36,669 nucleotides of DNA from Pseudochrobactrum kiredjianiae. Its GTDB lineage: Bacteria; Pseudomonadota; Alphaproteobacteria; Rhizobiales; Rhizobiaceae. Shown piece by piece: positions 25,112-32,276 of this stretch. The first letter of the stretch is position 1. Each line of letters begins with the position of its first letter. The DNA lies in NCBI RefSeq assembly GCF_030362795.1, contig NZ_JAUCBM010000021.1:1-36669 (forward strand). The letters run 5' to 3'. Made by a program: the position numbers and the translations under genes. The notes beneath the pieces were generated by a model. That model did not search any database, was not told the origin of the DNA, and worked only from the letters and a program-made list of their open reading frames with translations.

Positions 25112-25166
25112 TATCGAAACTATAGCTACAGGGTATTGGGAAATCATACTGGACTGACGCTATAGT
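25112..25166 (+). promoter_or_regulatory. Regulon promoter C, upstream of the molybdopterin oxidoreductase
   Basis: TATCGAAACTAT at 25112-25123, 11 nt, ATTGG at 25135-25139 (TTGGGA as -35-like), then TATAGT at 25161-25166 followed by C. A dyad CTATAGC-N5-GGTATTG covers the middle. The layout equals promoters A and B, with a spacer one base longer, and the -10-like element is the best of the set. Confidence 0.65.
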
Positions 25167-25343
25167 CTTCACGCATAACCACGACTCAAAATGGTCCAAC
25201 ACTTTTCTCTACGCTAATAGAGAATCCGGTATTCTGATTTTCAGTGAATTGGCTCGTTCGGCGGTTGTGCGCGCAAAGATCTTTTACAGAATTCTGAACT
25301 GAATCAGGTTCTGGTCTGTCGTGACAAGCAAGGGGGTTTCGCT

Positions 25344-25949
25344 ATGGTCACCAGAGGTTTCACAGGCCGCGGTCCAGGCGGCGACCAGTCCGATCGGATA
25401 CCGCCGGGTCAGCATCTCGTGGAGAATTTCCCTGTTCTGACGGCCGGGCCAACGCCGAGCGTGGAGCCCTCCGATTGGAAATTCACCGTCAAGATCGGTC
25501 CGAAGCCCGTCAAAGTGTGGAACTGGAGCGAGTTCAACGCCCTACCGAAGACCAAGATGACCCGAGACATTCACTGCGTCACGTCCTGGTCCAAGCTGGA
25601 TACCGCCTGGGAGGGCGTACTCATCGAAGACATCCTTGCAGATGCAGGGCTCGATCGGCCCACCGATTTCGTCTTGGCGCACTGCTACGATAATTACTCG
25701 ACAAACGTCCCGCTGGCGGATCTGCTCTCCGGGAAAGCGATGGTCGCCCTCAACTATGCGGGCAAGCCGCTTCCCCGCGATCATGGAGGGCCGGCGCGTC
25801 TTCTGGTTCCGCACCTTTACTTCTGGAAGTCCGCCAAATGGGTGAACGCGCTGCAATTCACAACGCGTGACGAGGCGGGCTTCTGGGAGCTGCGCGGCTA
25901 TCACATCTATGGCGATCCGTGGCGCGAGCAGCGATACACCAATGACTGA
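25344..25949 (+). CDS. Soluble molybdopterin-dependent oxidoreductase (sulfite-oxidase fold)
   Basis: The 201-residue protein has the sulfite-oxidase/YedY (MsrP-like) fold: IPPGQHLVENFPVLTAGPTP, DIHCVTSWSKLDTAWEGV with the molybdenum-ligand Cys78, HCYDNYSTNVPLADLL, LNYAGKPLPRDHGGPARLLV and YFWKSAKWVNALQF. Unlike MsrP it has no Tat signal, so it acts in the cytoplasm. The next gene, a flavin reductase, overlaps it by 8 bp and is probably its electron donor. Substrate unknown; sulfoxides or chlorinated compounds are possible in this context. AAGGGGG precedes the ATG. Confidence 0.88.
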   Translation: MVTRGFTGRGPGGDQSDRIPPGQHLVENFPVLTAGPTPSVEPSDWKFTVKIGPKPVKVWNWSEFNALPKTKMTRDIHCVTSWSKLDTAWEGVLIEDILADAGLDRPTDFVLAHCYDNYSTNVPLADLLSGKAMVALNYAGKPLPRDHGGPARLLVPHLYFWKSAKWVNALQFTTRDEAGFWELRGYHIYGDPWREQRYTND

Positions 25950-26685
25950 AAACGGCGCGCAAATCGCGTGGCAGTCATGCGTGATCGACGAAATCGTCCA
26001 GCAAACCCCGAGTATCAAGAGCTTCTTCCTTCGGTTGAGCAAACCGTTCGCGCACATCGCAGGGCAGCACGTCGATGTCCGGCTGACCGCGCCCGGTGGC
26101 TACAGTGCGATGCGGAGTTACTCGATTGCGTCTTCGGCAATCTCGTTCCCGACGGTCGAGCTCGCTATCGAGCGCCTGCCGGATGGCGAAGTTTCGCCGT
26201 TCTTCCACGATGTCGCGGCGATCGGAGACGAAATCGAGCTTCGTGGTCCGCTCGGCGGCCATTTCCTATGGCCTGAACCTGCCATAGACCCAGTGCTGTT
26301 GATCGGGGCAGGCTCCGGCCTCGTGCCGTTGATGGCGATGATCCGGCAGCGCCGCGCACTAGCCCAGGTCGTGCCGACAGCGCTGCTCCTGTCCGCACGA
26401 ACCGCTGAAGACGTTCTCTTCTCAAAAGAGCTTCATTCCATCGAATGCAGCGATCCGGCATTCGCCTTGGCGCTGGCAATTACGCGCGAGAACCCGATCC
26501 GCGCATCGGACTTTGCGCGACGGATCGACGGCGTGATGGTCCAAGAAGTTCTGGCCCGGCTTCACCGAAAGCCCACACAAGTATTCGTTTGCGGGTCCAA
26601 CGGTTTCGTCAACATCGCGACCGAGGGCGCGCTGCTGGCCGGCCTGGACCCCTCCATTGTCAAAACCGAGCGCTACGGCGGCTAG
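25942..26685 (+). CDS. FAD/NAD(P)-binding ferredoxin-reductase-type protein
   Basis: The 247-residue protein has the ferredoxin-NADP reductase fold: a flavin-binding RSYSIAS motif (Arg58-Tyr60-Ser61), GPLGGHFLWPE, the nucleotide motif LLIGAGSGLVPLMAMIR, and FVCGSNGFVNIATEGALLAG then KTERYGG at the C-terminus. It has no 2Fe-2S domain. It begins 8 bp inside the molybdopterin oxidoreductase gene, which supports a two-component complex passing electrons from NAD(P)H through FAD to molybdenum. Confidence 0.9.
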   Translation: MTENGAQIAWQSCVIDEIVQQTPSIKSFFLRLSKPFAHIAGQHVDVRLTAPGGYSAMRSYSIASSAISFPTVELAIERLPDGEVSPFFHDVAAIGDEIELRGPLGGHFLWPEPAIDPVLLIGAGSGLVPLMAMIRQRRALAQVVPTALLLSARTAEDVLFSKELHSIECSDPAFALALAITRENPIRASDFARRIDGVMVQEVLARLHRKPTQVFVCGSNGFVNIATEGALLAGLDPSIVKTERYGG

Positions 26686-26753
26686 CGGCGCAAGCTACTT
26701 CGCGTCCCGCCGATCGTGGACGTGCAGCCCACGGATTAATTTTGGAGATCATC

Positions 26754-28019
26754 ATGAGCCGCTTTGCCGAACCCGTCTTCATTGCCGCTGGCCTTCGGAC
26801 GCCTTTCGGCCGCGGCGGAGGCGCGTTGGCTGCCTACGATGCCATCTCTCTGTCCGTGCCTGTCGTGCAGGCGATGGCGGCGCAGGCGGAGCCTGATCTC
26901 CTCGTCTGGGGAACCGTGATCCCGAATTTGGGCTGGAGCAATATTGCTCGCGAAACCTGGCTTGATGCCAAGCTCAATCCGACTGTTCCGGCGTTCTCCG
27001 TCGTCCTGGCATGCTCGACCAGCATGACGGCGACCTTCGCTGCGGCAGGGATGCTGGGCGGAGGAACCGACCTCACCATGGTCGGCGGGTCCGAAGTCAT
27101 GAGCCGGCCGTCAATCGCCCTGACGGCCGATGCATCGAAGCGGCTCACCGACCTCTTTGCGCAGGATGCGACCGCCGCGCTTGCCGCCCTCCAGTCTCTG
27201 ACTCCACGAGACTACGTGCTCCCCACAAAGGGCTGGGCAAACCGGATCACCGGAAGGACGATGGGTGATCATATGGAGGAGACCGCCAAGGCTTGGCGGG
27301 TCTCGCGCGTCGCGCAGGATGATTGGGCGCTCAAGAGCCACCAGCGGGCAGTCGCTGGTTGGGAACGTGGCTTCTTCGACGATCTCGTGATTTCACTGCC
27401 TGAGCTGGCGCGCGATGCGAACCCGCGCGCCGATACGTCGCCCGAACGGCTGGCCGCACTCAAGCCCGCCTTCGATCGCGACAGCGGGAGGGGAACCCTG
27501 ACCGCCGGCAACAGCTCACCGATTACGGATGGAGCCGCCGGGTGTTGGGTCGCTACCGAAGCCGGTGTGGCGAGACTCCCGGCGGGCACCCCCTACGCGC
27601 GGCTCGTCGACTACGAGATCTCTGCCGTCGATCTCCACACCGAGGGCCTGCTGATGGCGCCCTCCTATGGCATTCCGCGCCTGCTCGCGCGGCATCAACT
27701 CAGCTTCTCCGACATCGCACTCTGGGAAATCCACGAAGCCTTTGCAGCCCAGGTCCTGGCGAACGTCGCGGCCATCACCGATCGGGAGTGGGTGCGCGCG
27801 ACAGCCGGTGTCCAGGCGGCTATGGGCGATTTTGACTGGGACCGCGTCAATCCCAATGGAGGCTCGGTCGCCCTGGGTCATCCGTTCGGCGCTACAGGCG
27901 CGCGCGACCTCAGCCAGGCGGTAAAGGAACTTTGGGCCATGCCGCCCGGATCGCGCGCAATCGTCAGCATCTGCGCCGACGGCGGTCAAGGCACAGTCGC
28001 CCTCCTCGAACGCGGCTGA
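26754..28019 (+). CDS. Thiolase (acetyl-CoA acetyltransferase type)
   Basis: The 421-residue protein has all thiolase catalytic motifs: nucleophile Cys87 in VVLACSTSMTATFAAAGML, HEAFAAQ, the His in NPNGGSVALGHPFGATGARD and the second Cys in ICADGGQGTVALL. It condenses or cleaves acyl-CoA. A role in a redox-stress operon is not obvious; it may supply or degrade acyl chains, or be a passenger. TTTGGAGA precedes the ATG at 26754. It lies in the operon behind promoter C. Confidence 0.93.
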   Translation: MSRFAEPVFIAAGLRTPFGRGGGALAAYDAISLSVPVVQAMAAQAEPDLLVWGTVIPNLGWSNIARETWLDAKLNPTVPAFSVVLACSTSMTATFAAAGMLGGGTDLTMVGGSEVMSRPSIALTADASKRLTDLFAQDATAALAALQSLTPRDYVLPTKGWANRITGRTMGDHMEETAKAWRVSRVAQDDWALKSHQRAVAGWERGFFDDLVISLPELARDANPRADTSPERLAALKPAFDRDSGRGTLTAGNSSPITDGAAGCWVATEAGVARLPAGTPYARLVDYEISAVDLHTEGLLMAPSYGIPRLLARHQLSFSDIALWEIHEAFAAQVLANVAAITDREWVRATAGVQAAMGDFDWDRVNPNGGSVALGHPFGATGARDLSQAVKELWAMPPGSRAIVSICADGGQGTVALLERG

Positions 28020-28071
28020 CGGTAGATCAACGCCATGACAGCGATCCGCTTCCAACTGTCGGAGACGCGAT

Positions 28072-28344
28072 ATGACAACTGATGTGCTGCTGTACATCAC
28101 GAACTGATGCCCGTTCTGCCGCCGGGCGAAGATGCTCCTCGAGGAGAAGGGCGTGCAATGGAAGGAACTCGATATCGAGGCGGATCCGGTTCACCGGCAG
28201 GCCATGACGGAAGCGTCGGGTCGAAACACCGTGCCGCAGATCTTCATCAACGGCACGCATGTCGGTGGCTCCGACGAGCTTTTCGCGCTCGATGTCAGAG
28301 GCGAACTCGACAAACTCCTGGGGCGCACGCCGCCCGCCATCTGA
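28072..28344 (+). pseudogene. Glutaredoxin (GrxC-like) with in-frame TGA before the active site
   Basis: The frame from ATG 28072 (GGAGA upstream) reads MTTDVLLYITN, then TGA at 28105-28107, then CPFCRRAKMLLEEKGVQW, a complete glutaredoxin with the CPFC active site, NTVPQIFINGTHVGG (cis-Pro and GSH-binding) and DELFALDVRGELDKLLG, ending at 28344. Nothing else is broken. The position before the first Cys is variable in the family and Trp is plausible, so a TGG to TGA change is the simplest view. Read-through, tRNA suppression, selenocysteine or sequencing error are alternatives. An internal ATG (28132) would lose the active site. Classed as a pseudogene with reservation. Confidence 0.75.
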
Positions 28345-28413
28345 GGGGGTGCGGCCTTGGGGCAGACAGCCCGCAAGCCCCGTGCCGGTTGATGAATACG
28401 AAAGGAGAGTCCG

Positions 28414-28695
28414 TTGGTCTCAGCTATCTGGAATGACGCCACCATCGCCACAAGCAACGAGACGGTCGTCGTCGAGGGAAACCACTACTTCCCACCGTCG
28501 GCAGTCGATTTTGGCCTGCTTGAGATGAGCCCGCACACGTCCGTCTGCCCGATCAAGGGCACCGCGCGCTACTTCCATGTGCGTGTGGGAGACGCGCTCA
28601 ACGTGAACGCAGCCTGGACCTATCCAGATCCGACGCCAGGCGCCGAGGGCATCCGGGATCATATCGCCTTCTGGAAAGGCGTGGAGGTTGCGTAG
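28414..28695 (+). CDS. DUF427 family protein
   Basis: The 93-residue protein has the DUF427 pattern: VEGNHYFPPSAVDFGLLEMS, then TSVCPIKGTARYFHV (family hallmark C-P-KG-A-Y), AAWTYPDPTPGA and IRDHIAFWKGVEV. Its biochemical function is unknown, and it often occurs near redox and stress genes. The TTG at 28414 is used because AAAGGAGA at 28401-28408 precedes it with suitable spacing and no ATG is available. Confidence 0.88.
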   Translation: MVSAIWNDATIATSNETVVVEGNHYFPPSAVDFGLLEMSPHTSVCPIKGTARYFHVRVGDALNVNAAWTYPDPTPGAEGIRDHIAFWKGVEVA

Positions 28696-28865
28696 CAGGC
28701 GGACAGGTGGCGGCCTCAGCGCCATGTGCAAGCGCCCGCGGGACGGCTTTTCCGCCCATCCCAGGCCGCGTCGGCTACAGGGCTCCGCCCCGGACCTTCT
28801 CCGCGGACTGGCGCCGAGGGCCTCGGACCCTTGGGCTTCTGTCGAATCAAGACGACTGGATTGAG

Positions 28866-29132
28866 ATGGAGCATGCCGAGTTCGATGCCGCCTTCGCGCA
28901 GCTTCCCGAGGGATACAGCGAAGGCGCCTACGAAGGCCGGCGTTTCGGCGTGACTGTCCGGCGATCCGGTGACGGACGTCGCAACAGCCTGTTCGCCAGG
29001 GAGTTGGCCGGGACCGACATTGTCAGCTTCAACCTCTATCGCGTTACATCAGATAGAACATTGCTGAAGCCGTGCGAGATGTCCGCCGAAAAGGTCGTCG
29101 CGTTCGTGCTGGATTTCCGACCGGCCCCCTGA
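28866..29132 (+). CDS. Conserved hypothetical small protein
   Basis: The 88-residue protein (AEFDAAFAQLPEGYSEGAYE, then YGVT-like RFGVTVRRSGDGRR, AGTDIVSFNLYRV, LKPCEMSAEKVVAFVLDF) has a compact alpha/beta pattern with one conserved-looking Cys in KPCEMS. I do not recognise a named family. The open frame extends upstream to 28707 but that part looks non-coding (Pro/Arg-rich), so ATG 28866 is preferred. It is probably the last gene of the promoter C operon. Confidence 0.6.
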   Translation: MEHAEFDAAFAQLPEGYSEGAYEGRRFGVTVRRSGDGRRNSLFARELAGTDIVSFNLYRVTSDRTLLKPCEMSAEKVVAFVLDFRPAP

Positions 29133-29208
29133 CGGGCAGGTGGAGGTCCCGGCCGACCGGTCCGCCTGCGACGCCCGGCCCCCCAAGACTGCGCATGTCG
29201 CTCAAAGG

Positions 29209-29267
29209 TATCAAAACTATAGCCACCGGCCATTGGACTTCGTCTGGCAATGAATTCATCTTCTATA
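29209..29267 (+). promoter_or_regulatory. Regulon promoter D, upstream of dps
   Basis: TATCAAAACTAT at 29209-29220, 11 nt, ATTGG at 29232-29236 (TTGGAC as -35-like). The -10 is less clear than at A-C: TTCATC follows after 16 nt and TCTATA at 29262-29267 after 23 nt. The box itself matches the other three exactly in spacing. Confidence 0.6.
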
Positions 29268-29330
29268 CATCGCCATCCGTGGGGGAATCGGTGCTGGATC
29301 CCGTGTAGCCAGATTGAGAAAGTCTAAGCG

Positions 29331-29825
29331 ATGACGAACAACAATGCCTCCGCCCTTCCGACACCTTCTGATCTTGACGAATGCGCGGCGATGACTGTCG
29401 CCGACGCTCTGAAGATCATTCTGGCGAACAGCTACGCGATTTACCTGAAGACAAAAAATTTCCACTGGCACGTCTCCGGACCCTACTTCAGGGACTATCA
29501 CCTGCTTCTTGATGAGCAGGCCGCAGAGATCCTCGCCGTCACCGATGCGATCGCCGAGCGCGCCCGAAAGACGGGCAACACCACCATTCGATCGATCGGC
29601 GATATCGCGCGCCACCAGACGATCAAGGACAATGATGCTGAGTTCGTGACACCGCAGGACATGCTGGGCGAGCTCCGCGCCGACAATCTCCACATGGTCG
29701 AGTCGTTTCGCCGCGCAAAGGACGTCGCGGACAAGGCGAAGGATAATGCGACGTCCGGCCTGATCGATGCCTGGACGGACGAGGCTGAGCGCCGTGCGTG
29801 GTTCCTCTTCGAAATCAGCCGCTAG
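29331..29825 (+). CDS. dps: Dps family ferritin-like DNA-protection protein
   Basis: The 164-residue protein is a Dps-type miniferritin: NFHWHVSGPYFRDYHLLLDE gives the ferroxidase motif (His45/His47, HxxxDExxxE with Asp61 and Glu66 at the subunit interface), followed by a long helix bundle to the end (WTDEAERRAWFLFEISR). Dps removes Fe2+ and H2O2 and protects DNA. It has no long Lys-rich tail, so DNA binding may be weak. It is the first gene behind promoter D. Confidence 0.95.
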   Translation: MTNNNASALPTPSDLDECAAMTVADALKIILANSYAIYLKTKNFHWHVSGPYFRDYHLLLDEQAAEILAVTDAIAERARKTGNTTIRSIGDIARHQTIKDNDAEFVTPQDMLGELRADNLHMVESFRRAKDVADKAKDNATSGLIDAWTDEAERRAWFLFEISR

Positions 29826-29879
29826 CGCTTTGCCGGGCAAACCTACGTCAGGAATCACGCCTCGGCGTGGGAGGTGATG

Positions 29880-30458
29880 ATGGCGAAGGCCGGCTTTGGA
29901 GGGGGATGCCATTGGTGCACAGAGGGAGTGTTCCAGGCGTTGCGCGGCGTCGCCCAGGTCGACCAGGGCTTTGTCCGGTCGGACGCGCCGGCAGATACCT
30001 GGTCAGAAGGGGTGATCGTCACCTTCGATCCATCGGTTATTCCGTTGGCGACGCTGTCCGAGGTGCATCTCAGAACGCATTCCGCTGCCAGGGCCCGCTC
30101 GCCTCGCAGCAAGTACCGCAGCGCGATCTACATCTTTGAAGAGAGCCAGCGGCCGGAGGCCGAACAGGCGATCGTCCGCTTCGCCGGCGCGTCTGCCAAG
30201 GCGGTGCACACCCTGGTCCTCCCGTTTAAAGGTTTCAGGGCGTCGGACGAGCGTTACCAGAACTACTATCGAACCGACCCGAGCAGGCCCTTCTGCCGCC
30301 GCTACATCGATCCCAAGCTGGATCATATACGACGGCACTTTTCGGAACTGGCGCTCCCTGAAGCGAAACCGACTGTCGGGGAGATCGACATGAAGTCGGA
30401 GCCGGGGCCTGTCAGGGCTTCACGAACCGATAGGCGAAGCGATCGGTTTTGCCCTTGA
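29880..30458 (+). CDS. MsrA-like protein, divergent paralogue 3
   Basis: The 192-residue protein is a distant MsrA: GFGGGCHWCTEGVFQALRGV replaces the canonical GCFWG (Cys10, with a second Cys at 13 giving CxxC), followed by GVIVTFDPSVIPL, LRTHSAARARSPRSKYRSAI and FRASDERYQNYYRTDPSRPF. The CxxC could let it recycle through an internal disulfide. AGGT at 29872-29875 fits ATG 29880. It follows dps by 54 bp and its 3' end overlaps the convergent methyltransferase gene by 47 bp. Confidence 0.85.
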   Translation: MAKAGFGGGCHWCTEGVFQALRGVAQVDQGFVRSDAPADTWSEGVIVTFDPSVIPLATLSEVHLRTHSAARARSPRSKYRSAIYIFEESQRPEAEQAIVRFAGASAKAVHTLVLPFKGFRASDERYQNYYRTDPSRPFCRRYIDPKLDHIRRHFSELALPEAKPTVGEIDMKSEPGPVRASRTDRRSDRFCP

Positions 30459-31044
30459 TCGAGGGATCGAACACCTTGATCGAGTGCAAATCGTCCTTGT
30501 TCGCGAGGACGGTGCTTTCCGCCTCCAGCACGAAGCCGGCCGCTTCCACCTCTTCGCGAACGGAGGCGGGGTCGATCCGATGCAGCGACTGGGTGTCGCT
30601 CAAGCCCGTGCCAGCAGCGGCCGCGTGGTCGACGATGACGTAGGAGCCACCGGGTTTCAGCCGCTCGTAGACGGCCCGATTGAAGTCGGCCGCCGTCGCA
30701 CCCTTCTTCTGGATCAGGGCGGTGTGGAGATCGTGGTAGAATAGGTGCAGCCACACGACATCCGCCGGTTGCGTGGCCTCGGGCATCGCGACGAGGTCAG
30801 CCGAGACGGCTTCGACGTTCTCTCGGCCGGGTTCCTTCGCAAGCTTCTGCATGCGGCCGACCGGTTCGTTCTTGAAATCGGCGACTTCGCCCGGCACGAA
30901 GCTGTAGACCCGTCCTTCGGGTCCCACGACGTCGGAGAAGAGACGGGTCCAGTCGCCGTCGCCTGGGTAAACGTCGATGACGGTGGAGCCCGCATCGACG
31001 CGTGCAAACCGGATCAATTCGGTTAGCTTGGATTGGTCGTACAT
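30412..31044 (-). CDS. Class I SAM-dependent methyltransferase
   Basis: The 210-residue protein has a Rossmann-like methyltransferase fold: motif I VIDVYPGDGDWTRLFSDVVG, VEAVSADLVAMPEATQPADV, WLHLFYHDLHTA, LKPGGSYVIVDHAA, then HRIDPASVREEVEAAGFVLE. It resembles the predicted methyltransferases with a YPGxGxWT motif, but lacks their usual signal peptide. Substrate unknown. AAAGGAGATCCCG precedes the ATG at 31044. Last gene of the SDR operon. Confidence 0.85.
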   Translation of the reverse strand: MYDQSKLTELIRFARVDAGSTVIDVYPGDGDWTRLFSDVVGPEGRVYSFVPGEVADFKNEPVGRMQKLAKEPGRENVEAVSADLVAMPEATQPADVVWLHLFYHDLHTALIQKKGATAADFNRAVYERLKPGGSYVIVDHAAAAGTGLSDTQSLHRIDPASVREEVEAAGFVLEAESTVLANKDDLHSIKVFDPSIKGKTDRFAYRFVKP

Positions 31045-31150
31045 CGGGATCTCCTTTACGTTTGAACAGTCGACGAGCACGCGGCGTGCGAGGGAGCGAT
31101 CCACGGCTAATCCACGGTCTATCTGACCCGATGGCCGCAGACGGCCAGCG

Positions 31151-31564
31151 CTAGGCCGATCCGGACGCGTCCATCTGCGAGGCCCGCGCCAGTGCCTGCG
31201 TATCGACGTATTCCCGGATGTTGGTCAGCCTGCCGTCCCGGACCGTAATGGCGAAGATCCAGTCGTCCTCGAACATCTTGTTCGTGGCTTTGATCTTCCC
31301 GCTGGCGAAGCCGAGGACCAGGACCCGGTCCCCCTGCGCCACGAATTCCCGGGGTTCGGTGGACGTTTCTATCGACTTGGATGCCGTCTCAAGCAAATCC
31401 GTTAGCCCCGCGTGACCGCGGTGCGTACCGGCCAGCGGCCAGTCTTTGCCGGGGATGATCCACTCGATGTCTTCGGCGACCAGCGCCAGCAGAGCCTCCC
31501 TGTCGCCGCGGCCGATGGCGGCGAAGAAGTCCTTCACGGTCTGGATGTTCTTCTCAATACTCAT
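31151..31564 (-). CDS. SnoaL/NTF2-like protein
   Basis: The 137-residue protein shows the NTF2-like cone fold of SnoaL/ketosteroid-isomerase relatives: IQTVKDFFAAIGRGDREALL, VAEDIEWIIPG, then GTHRGHAGLTDLLETA, FVAQGDRVLVLGFASGKIKA and RLTNIREYVDTQALA. Such proteins are small isomerases, hydrolases or accessory proteins; catalytic residues cannot be assigned here. GGAGAAATTCCC precedes the ATG. Confidence 0.9.
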   Translation of the reverse strand: MSIEKNIQTVKDFFAAIGRGDREALLALVAEDIEWIIPGKDWPLAGTHRGHAGLTDLLETASKSIETSTEPREFVAQGDRVLVLGFASGKIKATNKMFEDDWIFAITVRDGRLTNIREYVDTQALARASQMDASGSA

Positions 31565-31648
31565 GGGAATTTCTCCATTTCCCCAGATCGGATCGCGCTC
31601 GATCCGATCGTACGCGCCGTGTCCCCGCCGGTGGGGACGTCGTGCTCA

Positions 31649-32248
31649 TCAATCGAACTTGACTAGGTCCTTGAAGATCAGCCAGCCCCAGCTATTTCCG
31701 TGCGCCTGAACGAGCAGCCCACCTTCCGAAAGCCCGCCCAGCTTGATCGGCGCGAAGCCGAGATTTTCCGCGAGCGCGCCGATCTGCGTTGCGGCATCGT
31801 CATCGTCGCTCGCCAGGAACACGACCCTCCTGCCACCATGTACGGCCGGGGACTGGTCGAGGACGGCCGCAGCCAAATGGTTGAAGCCCTTGACCACTCT
31901 TGCGCCGCTGAAGGCCCGCGCGACGACCGTTGCGGACGGCTGTCCGCCGAGATTCTCATCTGGCACGCCGTAGGCATTGGTCACGTCGACGATGATCTTC
32001 CCCTGCCAGGAGGGGAGCGCCTTCGCGACATCCGGGTGCGACTGGAAACGGACTGCCAGAAAGATGATGTCCGCCTTGGCCGCTTCCGCCAGCGTCGTGG
32101 GGGTAATCCCGGGTCCGATCGCCGCCGCTTCGGATGCGAAGCTTTCGGGGTCGCGCGTGGTGGCGACGGATACGGCGATGCCCTTCCGGGCAAACGCCCT
32201 GGCGAGGGTCTGGCCGATCTCGCCGAAGCCGATGATTGCGTAGCTCAT
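31649..32248 (-). CDS. NAD(P)-binding F420-reductase-like oxidoreductase
   Basis: The 199-residue protein is a short Rossmann protein of the NADPH:F420-reductase-like (NAD(P)-binding, YMDB/COG2085) type: MSYAIIGFGEIGQTLARAFA (GxGxxG variant), IIFLAVRFQ, GKIIVDVTNAYG, ARVVKGFNHLAA and VFLASDDDDAATQIGALAEN. In bacteria without F420 these enzymes are general dinucleotide-dependent reductases of unknown substrate. AAGGAAAATGAC precedes the start at 32248. Confidence 0.88.
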   Translation of the reverse strand: MSYAIIGFGEIGQTLARAFARKGIAVSVATTRDPESFASEAAAIGPGITPTTLAEAAKADIIFLAVRFQSHPDVAKALPSWQGKIIVDVTNAYGVPDENLGGQPSATVVARAFSGARVVKGFNHLAAAVLDQSPAVHGGRRVVFLASDDDDAATQIGALAENLGFAPIKLGGLSEGGLLVQAHGNSWGWLIFKDLVKFD

Positions 32249-32276
32249 GTCATTTTCCTTGGGTTGTTTGGGGCAG

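Noticed and set aside
24942..25157. 71-codon frame in the divergent regulatory gap
   Set aside because: It runs through the promoter C box, and part of its peptide arises only from the box sequence also seen at promoter D.
28105..28145. SECIS element for selenocysteine at the glutaredoxin TGA
   Set aside because: The short GC stem is expected by chance in this coding sequence and the TGA does not replace the catalytic Cys, so it is kept only as an alternative to test.
28132..28344. Short glutaredoxin start at an internal ATG
   Set aside because: It would lose the CPFC active site and has no better ribosome site; the real frame starts at 28072 and is interrupted by TGA.
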